64,000 bases of DNA from Protopterus annectens (GCF_019279795.1 NC_056747.1:1003302432-1003366431); one strand, 5' to 3'. Positions 1 to 12,947 are shown, counted from the stretch's first letter. The notes: generated by a model not told the origin, from the letters alone. Numbers and translations: made by a program.

Positions 1-135
1 GAAGAAAATAATGAATTCTAAACATCTGTTGCAGTCAAATTCTGTTTCAGATAGAAAGCAAACCGAGACATCAGAAGTGGCAGTGACACCCGGAGACTGG
101 GTGTGGATAAAAGTTGTCAAGAAGAAGAATTGGTC
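1..135 (+). mobile_element. Retroviral-type pol fossil fragment (integrase C-terminal end)
   Basis: One frame reads through a stretch containing [15 protein letters not shown]. This matches the end of retroviral integrases, where a PGDWV(W/L)(V/I)K core is followed by a basic run and a tryptophan. The family is an endogenous retrovirus of the gamma/epsilon-like type, judged by this motif only. The left part lies outside the window, and to the right the similarity stops at the TA/CA microsatellite. No terminal repeat is visible here. It is a truncated fossil of unknown age. Confidence 0.5.
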
Positions 136-141
136 ATCGTC

Positions 142-312
<171 letters not shown>

Positions 313-317
313 TATAT

Positions 318-1000
318 GAAGCCAACTTCACCCCCCTTTTTCCCCCCTAAATGGCCCATCTCAATACCGGAAGATTGCCAAATTCCGGTAATAACGGCCA
401 CACAGGTAAAAACTCTCAAAGCTAAGAATACAGCATCCATGGGACCAGATGACATCCCGGGCTGTGTACTACATGAACTACAATATGAACTGACACCTCA
501 CCTAAGTGTCATGTTTAATCATAGCCTCACCTCAGGTTTTGTGCCCACTGAGTGGCGCACAGCTACAGTTATCCCACTCCACAAGAGGGGATCCACCCTG
601 GATCCCGGAAACTACCGTCCCATCAGTCTGACAAGCCTTATCTGCAAGGCCATGGAGTGTATTATCATGGAACTTATAAACAAAGACATTGGCAACCTTC
701 AAACACTGGACCCCACCCAGTTTGGGTTCATGAAGGGCCGATCTTGTCTCCTGAACTTGATTGATTTCTTCGAATCAGTCTCCAGAGCCATGGACAAGGA
801 TAAGGTGGGCCACACAGCCTATCTAGACCTTGCCAAGGCCTTTGACACCATCCCCTACTCTGGAATCATAGATAAACTTACTAAGATGGGCATTAATCCC
901 TACGTCACCCAATGGGTTGCTAACTGGCTTACTGATAGAACCCACACTGTAAAAGTAGCCGACTCCAAATCCAGCTCCAGGCAAGTGACAACTGGAGTAA
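318..1000 (+). mobile_element. CR1-type LINE fragment, reverse transcriptase fingers/palm
   Basis: The frame is open for about 225 codons and encodes the N-terminal half of a CR1-clade reverse transcriptase. Landmarks are the SMGPDDIPG block, the [10 protein letters not shown] block, [28 protein letters not shown] and the catalytic-motif-A segment [12 protein letters not shown]. It ends at TTGV, before the QGSVLGP block, so motif C (the FADD box) is absent. The same family occurs on the minus strand at 3.5-7.9 kb and 18.2-19.9 kb, and this copy aligns with both. Upstream, the frame runs by chance into the microsatellite, so the long open frame starting near position 103 is not a natural protein. 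The lack of stops suggests a fairly young insertion. Its right edge abuts the first Harbinger-type copy. Confidence 0.88.
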
Positions 1001-1319
1001 GAGAGTAAGAGCCAAGCGTGTTTGTGCATGATCCATGGGTGGAGAGTGGTATCTGGGTATTATAACAGTTGCTTATATTGTTTATTAATCCTTACTGTCA
1101 CATAGTAATTGCACATGGCTGTACACATTTATGGCTGAGAATTGTCTACAACAACCTCTACAGTGTTTGAAAACTGTTGGCCTTGTAATGTGGACAATGG
1201 TACATATAGGTCCTCAATATAATGATGTAGCAAAACCCACACTGCAATGGCTCCTGTCAGTACACAATCACCCCAACACCTACACAGGATACTGATAACA
1301 CATGCACAAACACACACTT

Positions 1320-1745
1320 ACCAGCACTGAGCTTCAAACCCCTACCTGACTATTTATTGTTATTATAGTGTTATGCAGTTATTGCACATGCCACTGAGTT
1401 TGCATGTTGGAGAGCTGTCCAATGGTATCTTTGAAGATGCGCGACATCAGCAACAGTGCTAAAGCAGGGATAAGGGAAGTGTAGTACATGTGAATGTCCA
1501 CAAAAGCAGGTATCAAAGGAGACACACACACACTCTCTCAGAGAAGCACACATATTATCACAGTTGGCAGAATCGGGATTAAAACCCCTACCTAACTAGT
1601 TTGCTATACCACAGTATTATACAGTTATCACAAGCGTCACAGAGCTTAGATGGCTGATATATGGCCAAAGGGTTATTTCAAGGTGAATGATGTCAGCAGG
1701 CATGCTAAAGTAGGGCAATGGGTGGTGTAGTGATTGCGAATGGCT
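1320..1745 (-). repeat. tRNA-like tandem array units, copy 1 distal block
   Basis: On the minus strand these units carry the array landmarks: a B-box-like GGGTTTGAAG near 1,340, an AGGTAGG lead-in, a 'tgtggc...gtgataactgtataata' A-box-like part, and the conserved 'tgctaaagtagggcaatgggtggtgtagtg' type tail. They are separated from the main array by a relic CR1 end and a CA tract. Confidence 0.7.
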
Positions 1746-1761
1746 TCAAAATCATTAATCT

Positions 1762-1767
<6 letters not shown>

Positions 1768-1800
<33 letters not shown>
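1768..1800. repeat. (CA)n microsatellite
   Basis: A short CA run lies at the place where copy 2 has its long GT tract (38,044-38,180). It is therefore part of the shared element rather than an independent expansion. Confidence 0.95.
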
Positions 1801-1869
1801 CACACATTTGCCAGTACTGAGATGCATAGGTTCATTGCTTCACAGGTATGAAGTAGGTGAATGGGCCTG

Positions 1870-2610
1870 ACAGCTGTACAAGGCTAGGTAAAGTGAACAC
1901 CTTGGCATCAGGCCACATGACAATGGTCTCCAGTGTGGCTCAGGGGTGTAGCCCCTGGAGTGGTCCCCTCAGGGGGGTACTGTATTCACCATCCACTCAT
2001 CTGGGTTACTATTGTGGGTGGCCAGTGATGTGCACTGCTTCCCAAGTATGTGATCTATATTAAATAACATGGACAGTGTCTGGGTTGTGCACGTCCCACA
2101 CACATGTTCTTTGATGTGTGGAAGTGTACTTGAGGTTTCTGGGGCATGTTGTGTGTACAGATTGTTATCTTCTGATTTAGCATTCCTGACCATATTTGGG
2201 AAAACCTTGTTATGGAACTGAGGTTGTGCTTGCACCTACATTGACAGCATGATACAGGCATTCCGTGGAGTTAGTGGTGTCTGTCCATACAGGGCATGTG
2301 TATAAGGCATGGTATTTCCTTTGTGGGTTACATTTGCAGATTCTACAGTTGTTGAAGGCATCCAGTGGGGAACATAGTAAAAGGACCACTGTAAGCATTT
2401 ATTTGCCTACTGTAGGGATGGAACAGGGTGTCATGTCCTTTTACTTGCTGGATAACACACATTCAGTCAGGAGATGTTACACATCACAGTACTTTCTGAT
2501 GTCATTGGCACTGTTGTGGTCAACAGACATGTAGTCCACTGCAATCACATTGTGGTTACTATCTGTGAGGCAATATGCAGGGAACTTCCAATGCAGTGGT
2601 TGTTGCCTAG
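1870..2610 (-). mobile_element. Decayed CR1 3' end carried by Harbinger copy 1
   Basis: Translated on the minus strand, 2,235-1,969 contains KQCTSLATHNSNPDEWM. This corresponds to KQCTSLAPFKRNLDEWMG near the C-terminus of the better preserved CR1 at 18.3 kb. Further into the segment a Cys-rich stretch (NCRICKCNP...YTCPVW) is shared with 37.4-37.6 kb but not identified. The same segment sits at the same place in copy 2 (37,200-38,020), so the giant element carried this CR1 scrap before it multiplied. No intact protein remains. Confidence 0.6.
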
Positions 2611-2869
2611 CCAAATTTGTTTGTGAATGAGACATGGATGGAGAGTGTTCTCTGAGTAATACAAAGGTTGCGTATATTGTTCACAGATCCATAATGTCAC
2701 ATGTAGGGCTATGGGTTGTCTACACCAGCCTCTCTGGTGTTTGACATCTGTTGTCCCTGTAAGGTGGACATTGTGACATATACTAGGTCCTCAATATAAT
2801 AATTTAGCAAAACCCAGCCCACAATACCTCCTGTTATTACACAATCACAGCAACCTCTACACAGGATAC

Positions 2870-3497
2870 TGATGACGGACACACACACCTGCCAGTGCTG
2901 AGATTCAAACCCCTACCTAGCTATGTATTGCTACTACAGTGTACAGAATTTATCACATGTGCCACAGAGTTTATAGGATGGATGTTGTCCCAAGGTACTT
3001 CTAAGGTGAGGAACATCACCAAGCCTTGTAAATACTGACATTGGGTGATGTAGGGGGTGAGTGATCCCAGAAATAATTTTACCCTAAACATACATTTACA
3101 TTTGCCATTGATGAGGTCCAAACCTTTGACAATCTTAACAGACCATTATGGTTATGCATTTACCACATGCACCACTGACCTGACATGGTTTAGGGTTGGC
3201 AACAGATACTTGTAAGGTGGATGATAGCTGCAGGACTGCTAAAGTCAAGCTCTGAGATATGTACTGGCTGTAAATGGGGCCAAAACCTTTGAGGTACACA
3301 CACATATAAATATGTACACACACAAACACTTGCCACAGATGAGATTCAAACCCATAACTGTGTACTTACTGCTACTACATTGTTCCGCATTTATGGCACG
3401 TGCCACAGAGTTTATAGGGCTAGCCCTTCCCCACAGGGGTATTTTAAGGTGACTGATATCAGCAGGCTTGTTAAACTAGGGCAATGGGAGGTGTAGT
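2870..3497 (-). repeat. tRNA-like tandem array, copy 1 (left of the inserted CR1)
   Basis: Units of about 205-245 bp on the minus strand. The B-box-like GGGTTTGAATCT is at about 2,901-2,913 and a second is near 3,340-3,355, each preceded by a 'tgtggcacatgtgataaat' A-box-like stretch and followed by CTGGCAAGTGTGTG. The array is interrupted at 3,497 by the CR1 insertion and resumes at 7,858 in the middle of the same unit. Confidence 0.75.
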
Positions 3498-3593
3498 TCA
3501 TAGGTTCATAGGTAGGTACTAGGCTACTGGACCTAGGGCCTAAGTAAGCCTAGCCAACAAGATTCCCTGGCTTATGCCACCCAAGAAAGTTAT

Positions 3594-6377
3594 TTCCATG
3601 TGCCTCTGTTGAGCAGAGCCACAGAAGTGATCCCCAGGGTGTATTTCTTATTTCCCATCCACTCATCAAGATTTTTCTTGAAGAGTGCTAATGAGGAACT
3701 TTGCTTGACATAGATGGGCAGCTTGTTCCAGAGTATGGGAAGTCTCTGGGACAGCAATCTATCCCTCAAGCATATACTGTTTATTGTGGTGACAAGGTTT
3801 AGGTCCCTAGAGTGTGTAGCTCGGAGGGATTAGGATTTCTTTAGGTGCAGCATGTCCAACAGCTCTGGGTTTGACATAGCTTTATATGTTAGGCAGCAAT
3901 CATCTCGGAGTAGGCGATATGCTATGGAGTAAAGCTGGAGTTTTTTGAAACGGTCATTGGAGGGCATCTGTTTGAGGCCAGTAATCCTCTTTATGAGGTA
4001 CTTCTGTGGCCTTTCCAGCTTCTGCAGATGTCTTGTGAGGTACATTCCAAAAGGGGCATTGTACTCTATAATGGGTCTAATGAGTGTCGAATAGACGGGA
4101 ACAATGACCTCTTTTTTCCTAGATGAGAACCATTTTGTGGTGAGGTGTGCCATGTAGAAGCATTTCCTGACAATGTGGCGATGTGATTATCAAAGGAGAG
4201 ACTACTGTCCACCTGGGTCCCAAGGTCTCTTATAACACATTCAGTGTTAAGTTGACTGCCGCCTATATGGTAGTTCATGGGTACAAAGTTTTTACCAAAG
4301 GGGATGGCAATGCACTTTTTGGCAGTGAGCTTGATGCCATGGCTCTGACACTAGGCATCTGTCTCAGTGAGGCCCTACTGTAGGATGTCCACATCATTTG
4401 GGGACTCGACTATGGCTCCTAATTTGCAGTCATCTAAGAACTTCATTAGCCAGAGGTCTTCTGTGTTATCCTGTACTTCAGAGAAGTAGATACCAAACAG
4501 GAGAGGTCCCAGGACTGAACCCTGTGGTACTCCACCTGTCACTGGTTTGAAGTCAGATTTGGAGTCTGCAACTTTTACAGCGTGGGTTCTGTCAGTGAGC
4601 CAGTTGGCAACCCATCTTGTGAGGTAGGGATTTTATACCTATTTTAGTGAGTTTAGCTATAATTCCAGAATGGGGGATTCTGTCAAAAGCCTTGGTGAGG
4701 TTGTGTGAACCACCTTTCCCTCATCTACGGGTTTGGTGATTGCCTCAAAGAAGTCAATCAGGTTCAGGAGGCATGATCTTCCTTTCACAATCCCAAACTG
4801 GGTGGGGTCTAGAGTTTGGAGGTTATCAATGTCTTTGTTTTTGAGTTCCATGATGACACTTCTATGGCCTTGCAGACCAGGCAAGTCAGGCTAATAAGGT
4901 GATAGTCCCCGGGATCAGTGCTGGCTCCCCCTTTGTGGAGTGGGATAACTGTTGCTGTGCACCATTCAGTGGGCACAATGCCTGACATCAGGCTATGATT
5001 GAACATGGTGCTTAGGTGGGGAGCCAGTTCGTTCTAAAGTTCATGTAAAACGCAGCCTGGAATGTTGTCTGGTCCCATGGATGCTGTGTTTTTTGGCTTT
5101 CGAGAGTCCAGCTTTTACCTGTGTACTTATGATTACAGGCACTTTTCATTCTTCCTGTATAGATATGGGCCCTTTAGGAGGTGAGAGTGGGGTAAAGTCA
5201 ATACTAAACCTATCTGCCAGGATGTTGGCAATATCAGTTGGTTCTGTAATTTTTGTGCCATTGAGCTGTAACTCAGAGCAGATCTGGGTGTTGCCATTGA
5301 GATTCTTGATATAGCTATAGAATGCTTTGTGGTTGTCTTTAGAATCAGTGGTGATTTTGTTTTTGTAGCTAGCTTTGGAAGATGTTATAAAGGATCTCAG
5401 CTTCTTACTGAGGCTGACCAGGGAGCTCCTCCACTCATGGGATTTTATTCTCTTTTGCAACAGTTTCTTCCTTCTGTTGTAGAGTTTGTTTAAGGCAGGG
5501 GACCACCAGATCAGCTTCCTTTTTTTGGAGGATAGCATCTTGGTTCTGTCTGGGAGAGCACGATCCATGCACTCATGTAAGTGCTTATAGAGTGTATTTG
5601 TGTAGGATTCAGCAGTCATAACTGTATTGTCCATCTGCATAGGTGTCATGAAGTTTGCCACTTCTGTCCTAAGAAGCATGAAGTTGGCTTTGGAGAAATT
5701 TTTTACCATGGTTTCCTTAATGAGGGGTGGAGGTGGGATGTAGATATCACGGGTGATTAGCTTATGGTCAAATCTGACCAATGAGGAGTTGACTTCAGGT
5801 GTGGAACACCAGTCACTCATGCTGATAATGACTAGGTCTAGGATATTGTTGCCCCTGGTAGGGGTGTGGATAAGTTGATCCAGGGCATTGGAATTTATGA
5901 ATTCCAGAAAACGTTGAGTGAAGGAGTTGGTACATTAGTAGTTTTCCCAGTTAATGGTGAAGTAGTTGAAATCGCCCATTATTAGGGTGTTTCTTTGAAC
6001 CCTAGTATTTTCCACTATAACAAGAAAAGAGGAGTGGGAATCCTGGGGCATAGTGGGGATCTGTAGCAAGCTACAATTTGGATTGCAATTTTTTCCAGAG
6101 TTAGTTGCACTTGGATAACACTGGATGCATTATGCTGAGCAACTAGCCTAGAGGTGTGGATATCTTTAATTAATATGGACACACCTCTGCCTTTGTTGTT
6201 CCTCTCCAGGTTAGATGGCTGAAAAGTATGGCATGAGTTATAGCCTGGTAATGCAGGGGTGCTCTCTGGAGCCTTGAACCAGGTCTCAGTCACTGCACAG
6301 ATATTGATGTTCTCCATTTTAAGGAGTCCATCGAGTGAGTGCATTTTGAGATTTAGACTTCTAGCATTGAGTAGCAC
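3594..6377 (-). pseudogene. CR1 ORF2 (AP-like endonuclease + reverse transcriptase), copy A
   Basis: The endonuclease begins with LLNARSLNLKMHSLDGLL and includes NICAVTETWF (the catalytic glutamate) in 6,377-6,015. The linker region is open from 5,820 to 5,146 and encodes 224 residues (SDWCSTPEVN to GPISIQEE). The RT blocks follow: PGCVLHEL near 5,050, [29 protein letters not shown], a motif A region, VPQGSVLGPLLFG near 4,520, and the motif C equivalent KFLDDCKLGA near 4,440, where Ala of the usual FADD is Leu. The C-terminal part includes RPIIEYNAPFGMYL and LDEWMG. Stops and frame changes occur at several places, for instance a stop after HLKKS at 3,830. It cannot encode an active protein. 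Confidence 0.88.
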
Positions 6378-6406
6378 TACCCTCAGTTTTTGCTTGCCTG
6401 TTCCTG

Positions 6407-7382
6407 TTATGGTGGTGAATTTGTCATTTGAACCTTGTCTAAAAAAGGCACTATAGGGGCAGCAAGAGCCTTAGCCAGTATCCAAAATCCCAGGGGTGGC
6501 AGGTGCAGGCCATCTCTGGCAAAGCATTGTGGTCTGTTGACCATATCATCACAGACAAACAGATACTGGATCTCCTTAGAATGACACCAGAAGCTTAGCC
6601 AATTGTTGAAGTCAATCATTTTGTCCTTGCCTGCGATATCATTCTCGGCAATGGCAGGATGCTACTCAGGGCTAGGGTCATGCCTGCCTGGGCTACAAGA
6701 TTGGAGAGCTCTTCCATGTCTCTTCTCATGTAGTACAGGGAGGTACATCTCAGGTCATTCACACCAACATGGACAATGACAGAGTCATATTTGTACTTGT
6801 GCAGTGACCTGAGTGTGTGGGTTATGTGGCGGATCCTGGCACCTGACTGGCAGCTGACAGTAACATTCTCCTTGTTTAACCTGATGAGTGGTCATCAGTG
6901 TGCCTGACTATAGTGTCACCTATGACTAGTGTGTTGGGTGCGTTGTTTTGCCTTATGAGCTGTAGTTGAGTGGCACACTGAGTCTGTGGGCTATGAGTCA
7001 TTTGGGTTGTGATGGGGGGTGGAGGTTGCTTGTGTTTCTGCTTTGGAGGTCTCTGTTGCTTGAGCAGATTACTATTGAGAGCCTCCGCAAATGTTTTTAT
7101 GTTTCTATGTGTGGATTTTGGTGGTGTAGGTTTAGTGGGTCTGTGTGATAAGTGTGGTGTGGTTCAAGTGTTAACCTTCTCCTCTTGGCTGTCAAGTTCA
7201 TTCATGGTTTGAGACAGCTTTACCTCCAGTTTGGCTGGATAAGTGCATCTGTCACAGGTTGTAGTGTTGGGTGGTAGAAGGAGAGGGTTGTCTGTGTACA
7301 TGAAGCAATTGCTACATTGCCCCAAGATGCCCAGATTCATCAGATAGACAGGAGAGAACACTGGGAACTGACCACTGGACAT
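6407..7382 (-). pseudogene. CR1 ORF1 with Cys-rich N-terminus and SGNH esterase domain, copy A
   Basis: It starts with MSSGQFPVFSPVYLMNLG. A Cys pattern follows (CSNC ... CDRC, residues about 22-50), as in the zinc-finger/PHD-like N-termini of CR1 ORF1 proteins. An esterase of the SGNH family comes next: block I reads LVIGDTIVRHT near 6,915 (GDT where GDS is usual), block III reads HVGVNDL near 6,770, and the closing block DGLHLPPLG is near 6,505. This domain is known in CR1 ORF1 and is thought to act on lipids or RNP membranes. Stops interrupt the middle. The GDT in place of GDS would remove the nucleophilic serine if original, but it may be decay. Confidence 0.8.
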
Positions 7383-7857
7383 GCCTGAATAAAAAACAAC
7401 ATTTCTCTAGACAAGTGAGGAAAGTGAGTACAAGAGCTGTTTTTCTCTAAGCAAGTGAGGAAGGTAAGTACAAAAACTGTTTTCCTCTAGGTAATGAGGA
7501 AGGTTGAGTGCTGTAGTAATTTGTAGCTACTTTAGTGCTTACAACAAGTTCTGAACAAATTCCGAGCAGGAATAAGCAATTTCAAGTGCTAAAACTAAGA
7601 ATCTTTATCTGGACTAGACTAGTTACAGGAAAGAAACAAGTGCAAATGTGGGCTTTTAAATCAAAAAGTTGAGAGAGATGGAAAAATTGCTGAAACAGCC
7701 AAAAACTATAATTGCTGGGCCAGAAACCATCCTTATATCGTAGACAGGTTACCTAGTGCTTACCACTCACACTGATAAGCTAGCAGGCTTCCCTCCAACA
7801 CAGAAAGGCTTGGGAGACTCAGGAGCTTACAAATAATCCTGAATACAGCAAATCTGT
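7383..7857 (-). other. CR1 copy A 5' UTR with 40-bp tandem repeats
   Basis: Upstream of ORF1 lie about two and a half 40-bp repeats built on 'caagtgaggaaagtgagtac' (7,412-7,510). The remainder is unique to this family. Because CR1 copies are usually 5'-truncated, presence of this region indicates an almost complete copy and probably contains the internal promoter. That promoter role is inference. Confidence 0.6.
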
Positions 7858-8790
<933 letters not shown>

Positions 8791-11690
8791 AAGAGCTACC
8801 AAAAGCAAATGTCTACAGTGATTGACATTGACACATCATGTGATATTGGCCAATTGGATGTGTGGTGGGTGGGACAGGCCTCATGATGGCAATCTCTTTG
8901 TCACTGTCTGCCTCTCTCTTCCCCACATCTCTGTGTGTGTATGTTTGACTTATTATAGTGTGTTGGGCTTGCATATGTGTGAGTATTCCTATCCAATGTG
9001 TGTGCAAAGCATGAATGGTGTGCAATGTGGTGTGTTTGCACAGACCATCTGCGACTGACAGATATGTATAGTCCACTGTTGTTGTCAGACATGGGATTCA
9101 TTCCTCAAAGTGTTGGAGCATGCCCAATATGACCTTCTGTATTGAGTGTGTGACTCCATTCCAGGTAGGTTGTATTCCAGTGCAGGATTTTGTATTCTAC
9201 ACCTACAGCTAGCAACCTGTTTCTGCAGGATATCTGTAGATAGGTTGACAATATGGAGTCACAATGGGCGAAAGATAGTGGAATACTGTAACTATTGTGT
9301 CTGTGCTGCTTATGTTATATGGTTGGTGTTAACAGAGATATTCAGACATGTACTGTTTTACACTGTGATGTATTATATCATCAACTACTGACAGATATAC
9401 TTATTTGCTCACAGTTATTGCCTGGGAAATACAAGATGAATGAAGCTATGTCCAGTATTGTGGTCTGCAGCCTACATATTCTTGCATACTCATGCCATTC
9501 TGGAGGGGTAGCTGTAGACACTTTCCACTGGATCTGTGTAGTAAATGGTCCAGCACCTTGGTACTGTGGTGGCTGAGGATCTCCTGCCTGTACATCTATC
9601 AATATAACAGAATGGCAATATCCTGCTGTGGCCATAACTCTCAGCTATACATATTCACCCATGTTACCCAGAGGCAGGACTCATATATCTGGTCATTTCC
9701 CCTTCACATTGTGGATTATGAGCAGGTTTGTAGCCACCCATTACTGGGTTTCCAGGCAGGGGTAGTATGGGCACACATGTGAGTTTTAGACTTCACACAC
9801 TCATCGGCATCCATGCTTCTACACCCCCCACTCTGTTATTCTATCCTCTTCCTAACATTATGCAAGTGATATCTGTGAAGTATCCCTATAGTTGTCCCTT
9901 CATCTTAGTATTATTTAGGGGTTAGTCCACAGTTCATTCAGTGGGACATGGTGGGCATGTTACTGGGATTTGTCGACATAGCCTTGCATTTTCTGTGGAC
10001 TTTGTTATGTTGTTAGTTGGGAACCCATGAGCTAACATACATTGGCAGTATGGGTGAGACACAGGCCTTTGACAGAGGACTATAGGGCATTTGGTAGTGA
10101 TGCAGGTCATCTGTAGCAGGCCAGTGCATTCTGTCACTCCTACAGCTCCAGGTTGTGAGCCACTGGATTCCCCTGGGGTGACATGGTAATTGTGTGAGGT
10201 ATTAATGGCAATAGTTCCTGCCCATATTCATCTATTAGTTTGGATGCTGGCAGGGTACTGCTTACAGCTAGGGACACAACTGCATGAGACACCTCTTCAG
10301 CATGCTGCATTCTGTGGGTATTCCTGTACAGAAGTGGGGGTCATACTGTACTCATTCCCAACAGCAGGGATATGTGTTATGGAAGCTTCTTCCAGCTGAC
10401 TCACAGATATACCCGGGACATTCACATTATGCTGCCTTGTGTGGGGACATAGGCAGTTGCTCATTACTTCATAGCTGTGCCTTTTGTGGTCTGCCAGTGA
10501 TTGACTAGACTACATCATTATTCTATACTACAAGGACAACTAATGTGCTGCTAACCTGTATGTACAATTCAAAAGGTGTGTGCAGTTGACAGTTACATTT
10601 TATGTACTCTGTTGACAGTTACATTTTATGTACTCTGTCTACGGTACTGCCACCTGTGTACTGTGTATATGTTTGGGCCCACATTCATGGCATGTCCATC
10701 TTTCAAATGGTGACAGATATTGACATCTGAACAATGAGTATGGATGACTGCTGAATTGTGTCTTGCTGGGATGCATTGTGGTTGTCACTGCTGTTGTCAG
10801 AACATAGCCCTGTCATCGACAGTACTGGCCATAGGCTAACGGGACACAACCCTCCATGCCTGCATAGTGGCCACTTCCACACAATATACAACACACAACA
10901 ATCTAACACACAGAGCCCTGCATATTGTACACATGCAACGATCTATCCTGTAAATTGGGCCAACTCAGGTAATCTGTGCTCCACTGTTATTAACCCCTCT
11001 CGTACATGTTACTGCATTTCTACATAGGATTGTTGGGGGGGGCACACCTGACAACTGTAAACATTTGCTATGACTGTACTGGTATTTCAGGTACTCTGTT
11101 GTTGTCCATTTCGTTTTGTATTCTGACCTATCATGCAGATTAGAGGCATATCAGTAGAGTACAGATCATAGGTTTTATTGACCTAAAGTTCAGTTTCAGA
11201 CTTCTTACCCTGCAGAACTAACATACAACTGCCTGACCTGGTGTAGTCTATCTGTACAAGTCTAGAGGGGGGGGGGTTGTTCTCCATTGCCATTAATTGG
11301 AGGCCTTAGCACAGCCTTTCTTTATGGTCATCTAAACCTGTCCTGCTGGCTGAGGCTGTTGCTGGGTATGTAAACCTCACTGACATGCATGTGTGTGTCC
11401 TATGGATACACATTTGGGCTACTACATGTACTGCAGTGGGATTTGTCACCTTGTCTAGTACTGCCTACTTTGTTGACACCAGTATTTGTTGTGGATTTCA
11501 TGCTGCCCATATAGCTGTCCACTATCTGCTGCCATCCCATTCAGCCACCCAATTCCCTTGCATGCTCACATCCATACAATAGCTACAACTAGCAGAGCAT
11601 ACTACTTTATTCAGCAATTGATAGGAAGAGTGACATATCTTGTGGCTGTGCCAGCACTGAGGCTGGTGCTGGAGGGCTAACTATGTTGGA
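8791..11690 (-). other. Harbinger copy 1 internal non-coding DNA
   Basis: No reading frame here looks protein-coding: the short open frames are not conserved as protein between copies. Yet the DNA aligns in reverse complement with 33.2-35.2 kb over most of its length. Matching landmarks include the 'ctcttcctaacattatgcaagtgatat' region near 9,850 with 34,110-34,170, the 'gcctttgacagaggactatag' region near 10,060 with 33,905, and 'aagtctgaaac' type sequence near 11,190 with 33,690. A 27-bp direct duplication sits at about 10,583-10,637. The function of this DNA in the element is unknown. Confidence 0.6.
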
Positions 11691-11798
11691 TGCACATAGT
11701 ACACTCCCTATACATGGTAAAGCACAGGGACTGTCATGTTTGGCATCCATTTTACTGTATGTGTGAGTCAGAGAGAGGTGTCATTCCCTGGGTTCCTA

Positions 11799-12947
11799 CT
11801 ATGTCAGTGTATGTGCTATGCGTTGCCTCTTTTCCAAAGCACGGGCATACTGGGCATGCCTCCTTCTGCCTACATGGGCAGGCTTAGGTTGTTCCTCCTC
11901 TGAGTCACTCTGTGCCTGTGCTGGCCTTGGTAATGGTGGGATGCTGCATGGCCCTGTCCTGTGCTGCTCCTGCTGCAACTGTTTCCTCAGGATCATATTG
12001 TGTAGCATGGTACATGCAATGAAAATTTGTGTACATGTAGCTGGAGAATACTGCAAGGCTCCACTGGATATGTCCAGGCACCGGAACCATAACTTGAGCA
12101 TCCCAAACCCATGCTCTATTATGATTCTGGTTTGTGCGTGTGCCTCATTATAGAGTTCTTGTTCGGGTGTGTGTGCATTTCTGATGGGTGTCATCAGCCA
12201 TGGCTCCAGGGCATAACCAGCATCCCCCTCTAGGTGGCTATATGGGATGTCCCCGCTGACAAATCTCTGGTACAGCTGTGTCACATGCCAGAAATGGGAG
12301 ACGTGATAGCTTCCAGGACTGCCAGCACACACATTCATGATAATGCCCTGGGCATTGCACACAACCTGGCAGTTAATGGAGGGGAAGCTCTTGCAGGTTA
12401 TGTAGACCCTACCCCACTCACCGGGTGGTGATTTGATGTGTACGCACATGCAGTCTATAGCACCCACTACCTCAGGGTATTCTGCTATTTGGTGGAAGAT
12501 ATGCATATTGCTGGTCAATGCCTCACAGGTGTTAAGGAAATATATGTGCTCACCGGTATGTGCTGACATGGCATCCAGGAACTGGTAGAGTACCCTGGAT
12601 GCTGATGCCTGTGAGATCCCCATGATATCCCCAGTTGGCCTTTGGAAGGTACCTGTGGCTAGTATTCTTAAGCCTACACATACCTTGGTATCCACTGGGA
12701 TGGGTTCCCCTCTATTGGTTCTGTGTGTGAGGTGTTGCTGGCACAGCTCAACAATTTGCTGTAGAGTGTCCCTGTCCACCCTATAGTGCTCCACTATCTC
12801 CAGCTCATGTAGCCTCTGGTAGGTTACCCTGGGTCTGTACACTTTTCTCCTTCTCCTCACTGTGTGTTGGTCATCAGCATTCTCATCCTCACCACCCTCA
12901 GCCTTTTCCACATATTTATGTATGAGAGTGACAGCAGCCCCTATCAT
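11799..12947 (-). CDS. Harbinger/PIF transposase (HARBI1-like), copy 1, 382 aa
   Basis: A DDE-type transposase that would cut and rejoin Harbinger element ends, normally together with a Myb-like partner. The frame is uninterrupted from Met1 to Thr382. An acidic/basic N-terminus (1-45) is followed by VTYQRLHELEIVEHYRVDRDT and a helix-turn-helix-like GDIMGISQASASRVLYQFL (about 106-124). The catalytic core has D165 in VVGAIDCMCVH, D242 in EGDAGYALEPWLMTP and E278 in RIIIEHGFGMLK, a 35-residue D-to-E spacing. The usual HDS motif after PGS reads HVS (Val216), and ITCKSFPSI replaces the usual RKGYPS type, so activity is doubtful despite the intact frame. The C-terminal tail is acidic then basic. 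Length is typical for the family. The start is the first Met in frame and aligns with copy 2. A domesticated role is possible, but nothing here supports it. Confidence 0.9.
   Translation of the reverse strand: MIGAAVTLIHKYVEKAEGGEDENADDQHTVRRRRKVYRPRVTYQRLHELEIVEHYRVDRDTLQQIVELCQQHLTHRTNRGEPIPVDTKVCVGLRILATGTFQRPTGDIMGISQASASRVLYQFLDAMSAHTGEHIYFLNTCEALTSNMHIFHQIAEYPEVVGAIDCMCVHIKSPPGEWGRVYITCKSFPSINCQVVCNAQGIIMNVCAGSPGSYHVSHFWHVTQLYQRFVSGDIPYSHLEGDAGYALEPWLMTPIRNAHTPEQELYNEAHAQTRIIIEHGFGMLKLWFRCLDISSGALQYSPATCTQIFIACTMLHNMILRKQLQQEQHRTGPCSIPPLPRPAQAQSDSEEEQPKPAHVGRRRHAQYARALEKRQRIAHTLT

Larger units (their letters stand above)
3498..7857 (-). mobile_element. Nearly full-length CR1 LINE (copy A)
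   Basis: In sense order (minus strand) it has a 5' UTR (7,857-7,383), ORF1 (7,382-6,407), ORF2 with endonuclease and reverse transcriptase (about 6,377-3,594), and a short 3' UTR ending in two copies of CCTATGAA, the kind of 8-bp 3' terminal repeat typical of CR1. Both edges are sharp because the target was an array unit: sequence stops after 'gtgtagt' at 3,497 and resumes with 'gactgtgaatag' at 7,858, exactly as in uninterrupted neighbouring units. No clear target-site duplication is seen. ORF2 has several stops and frameshifts, so the copy is dead but recognisable end to end. Confidence 0.9.
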
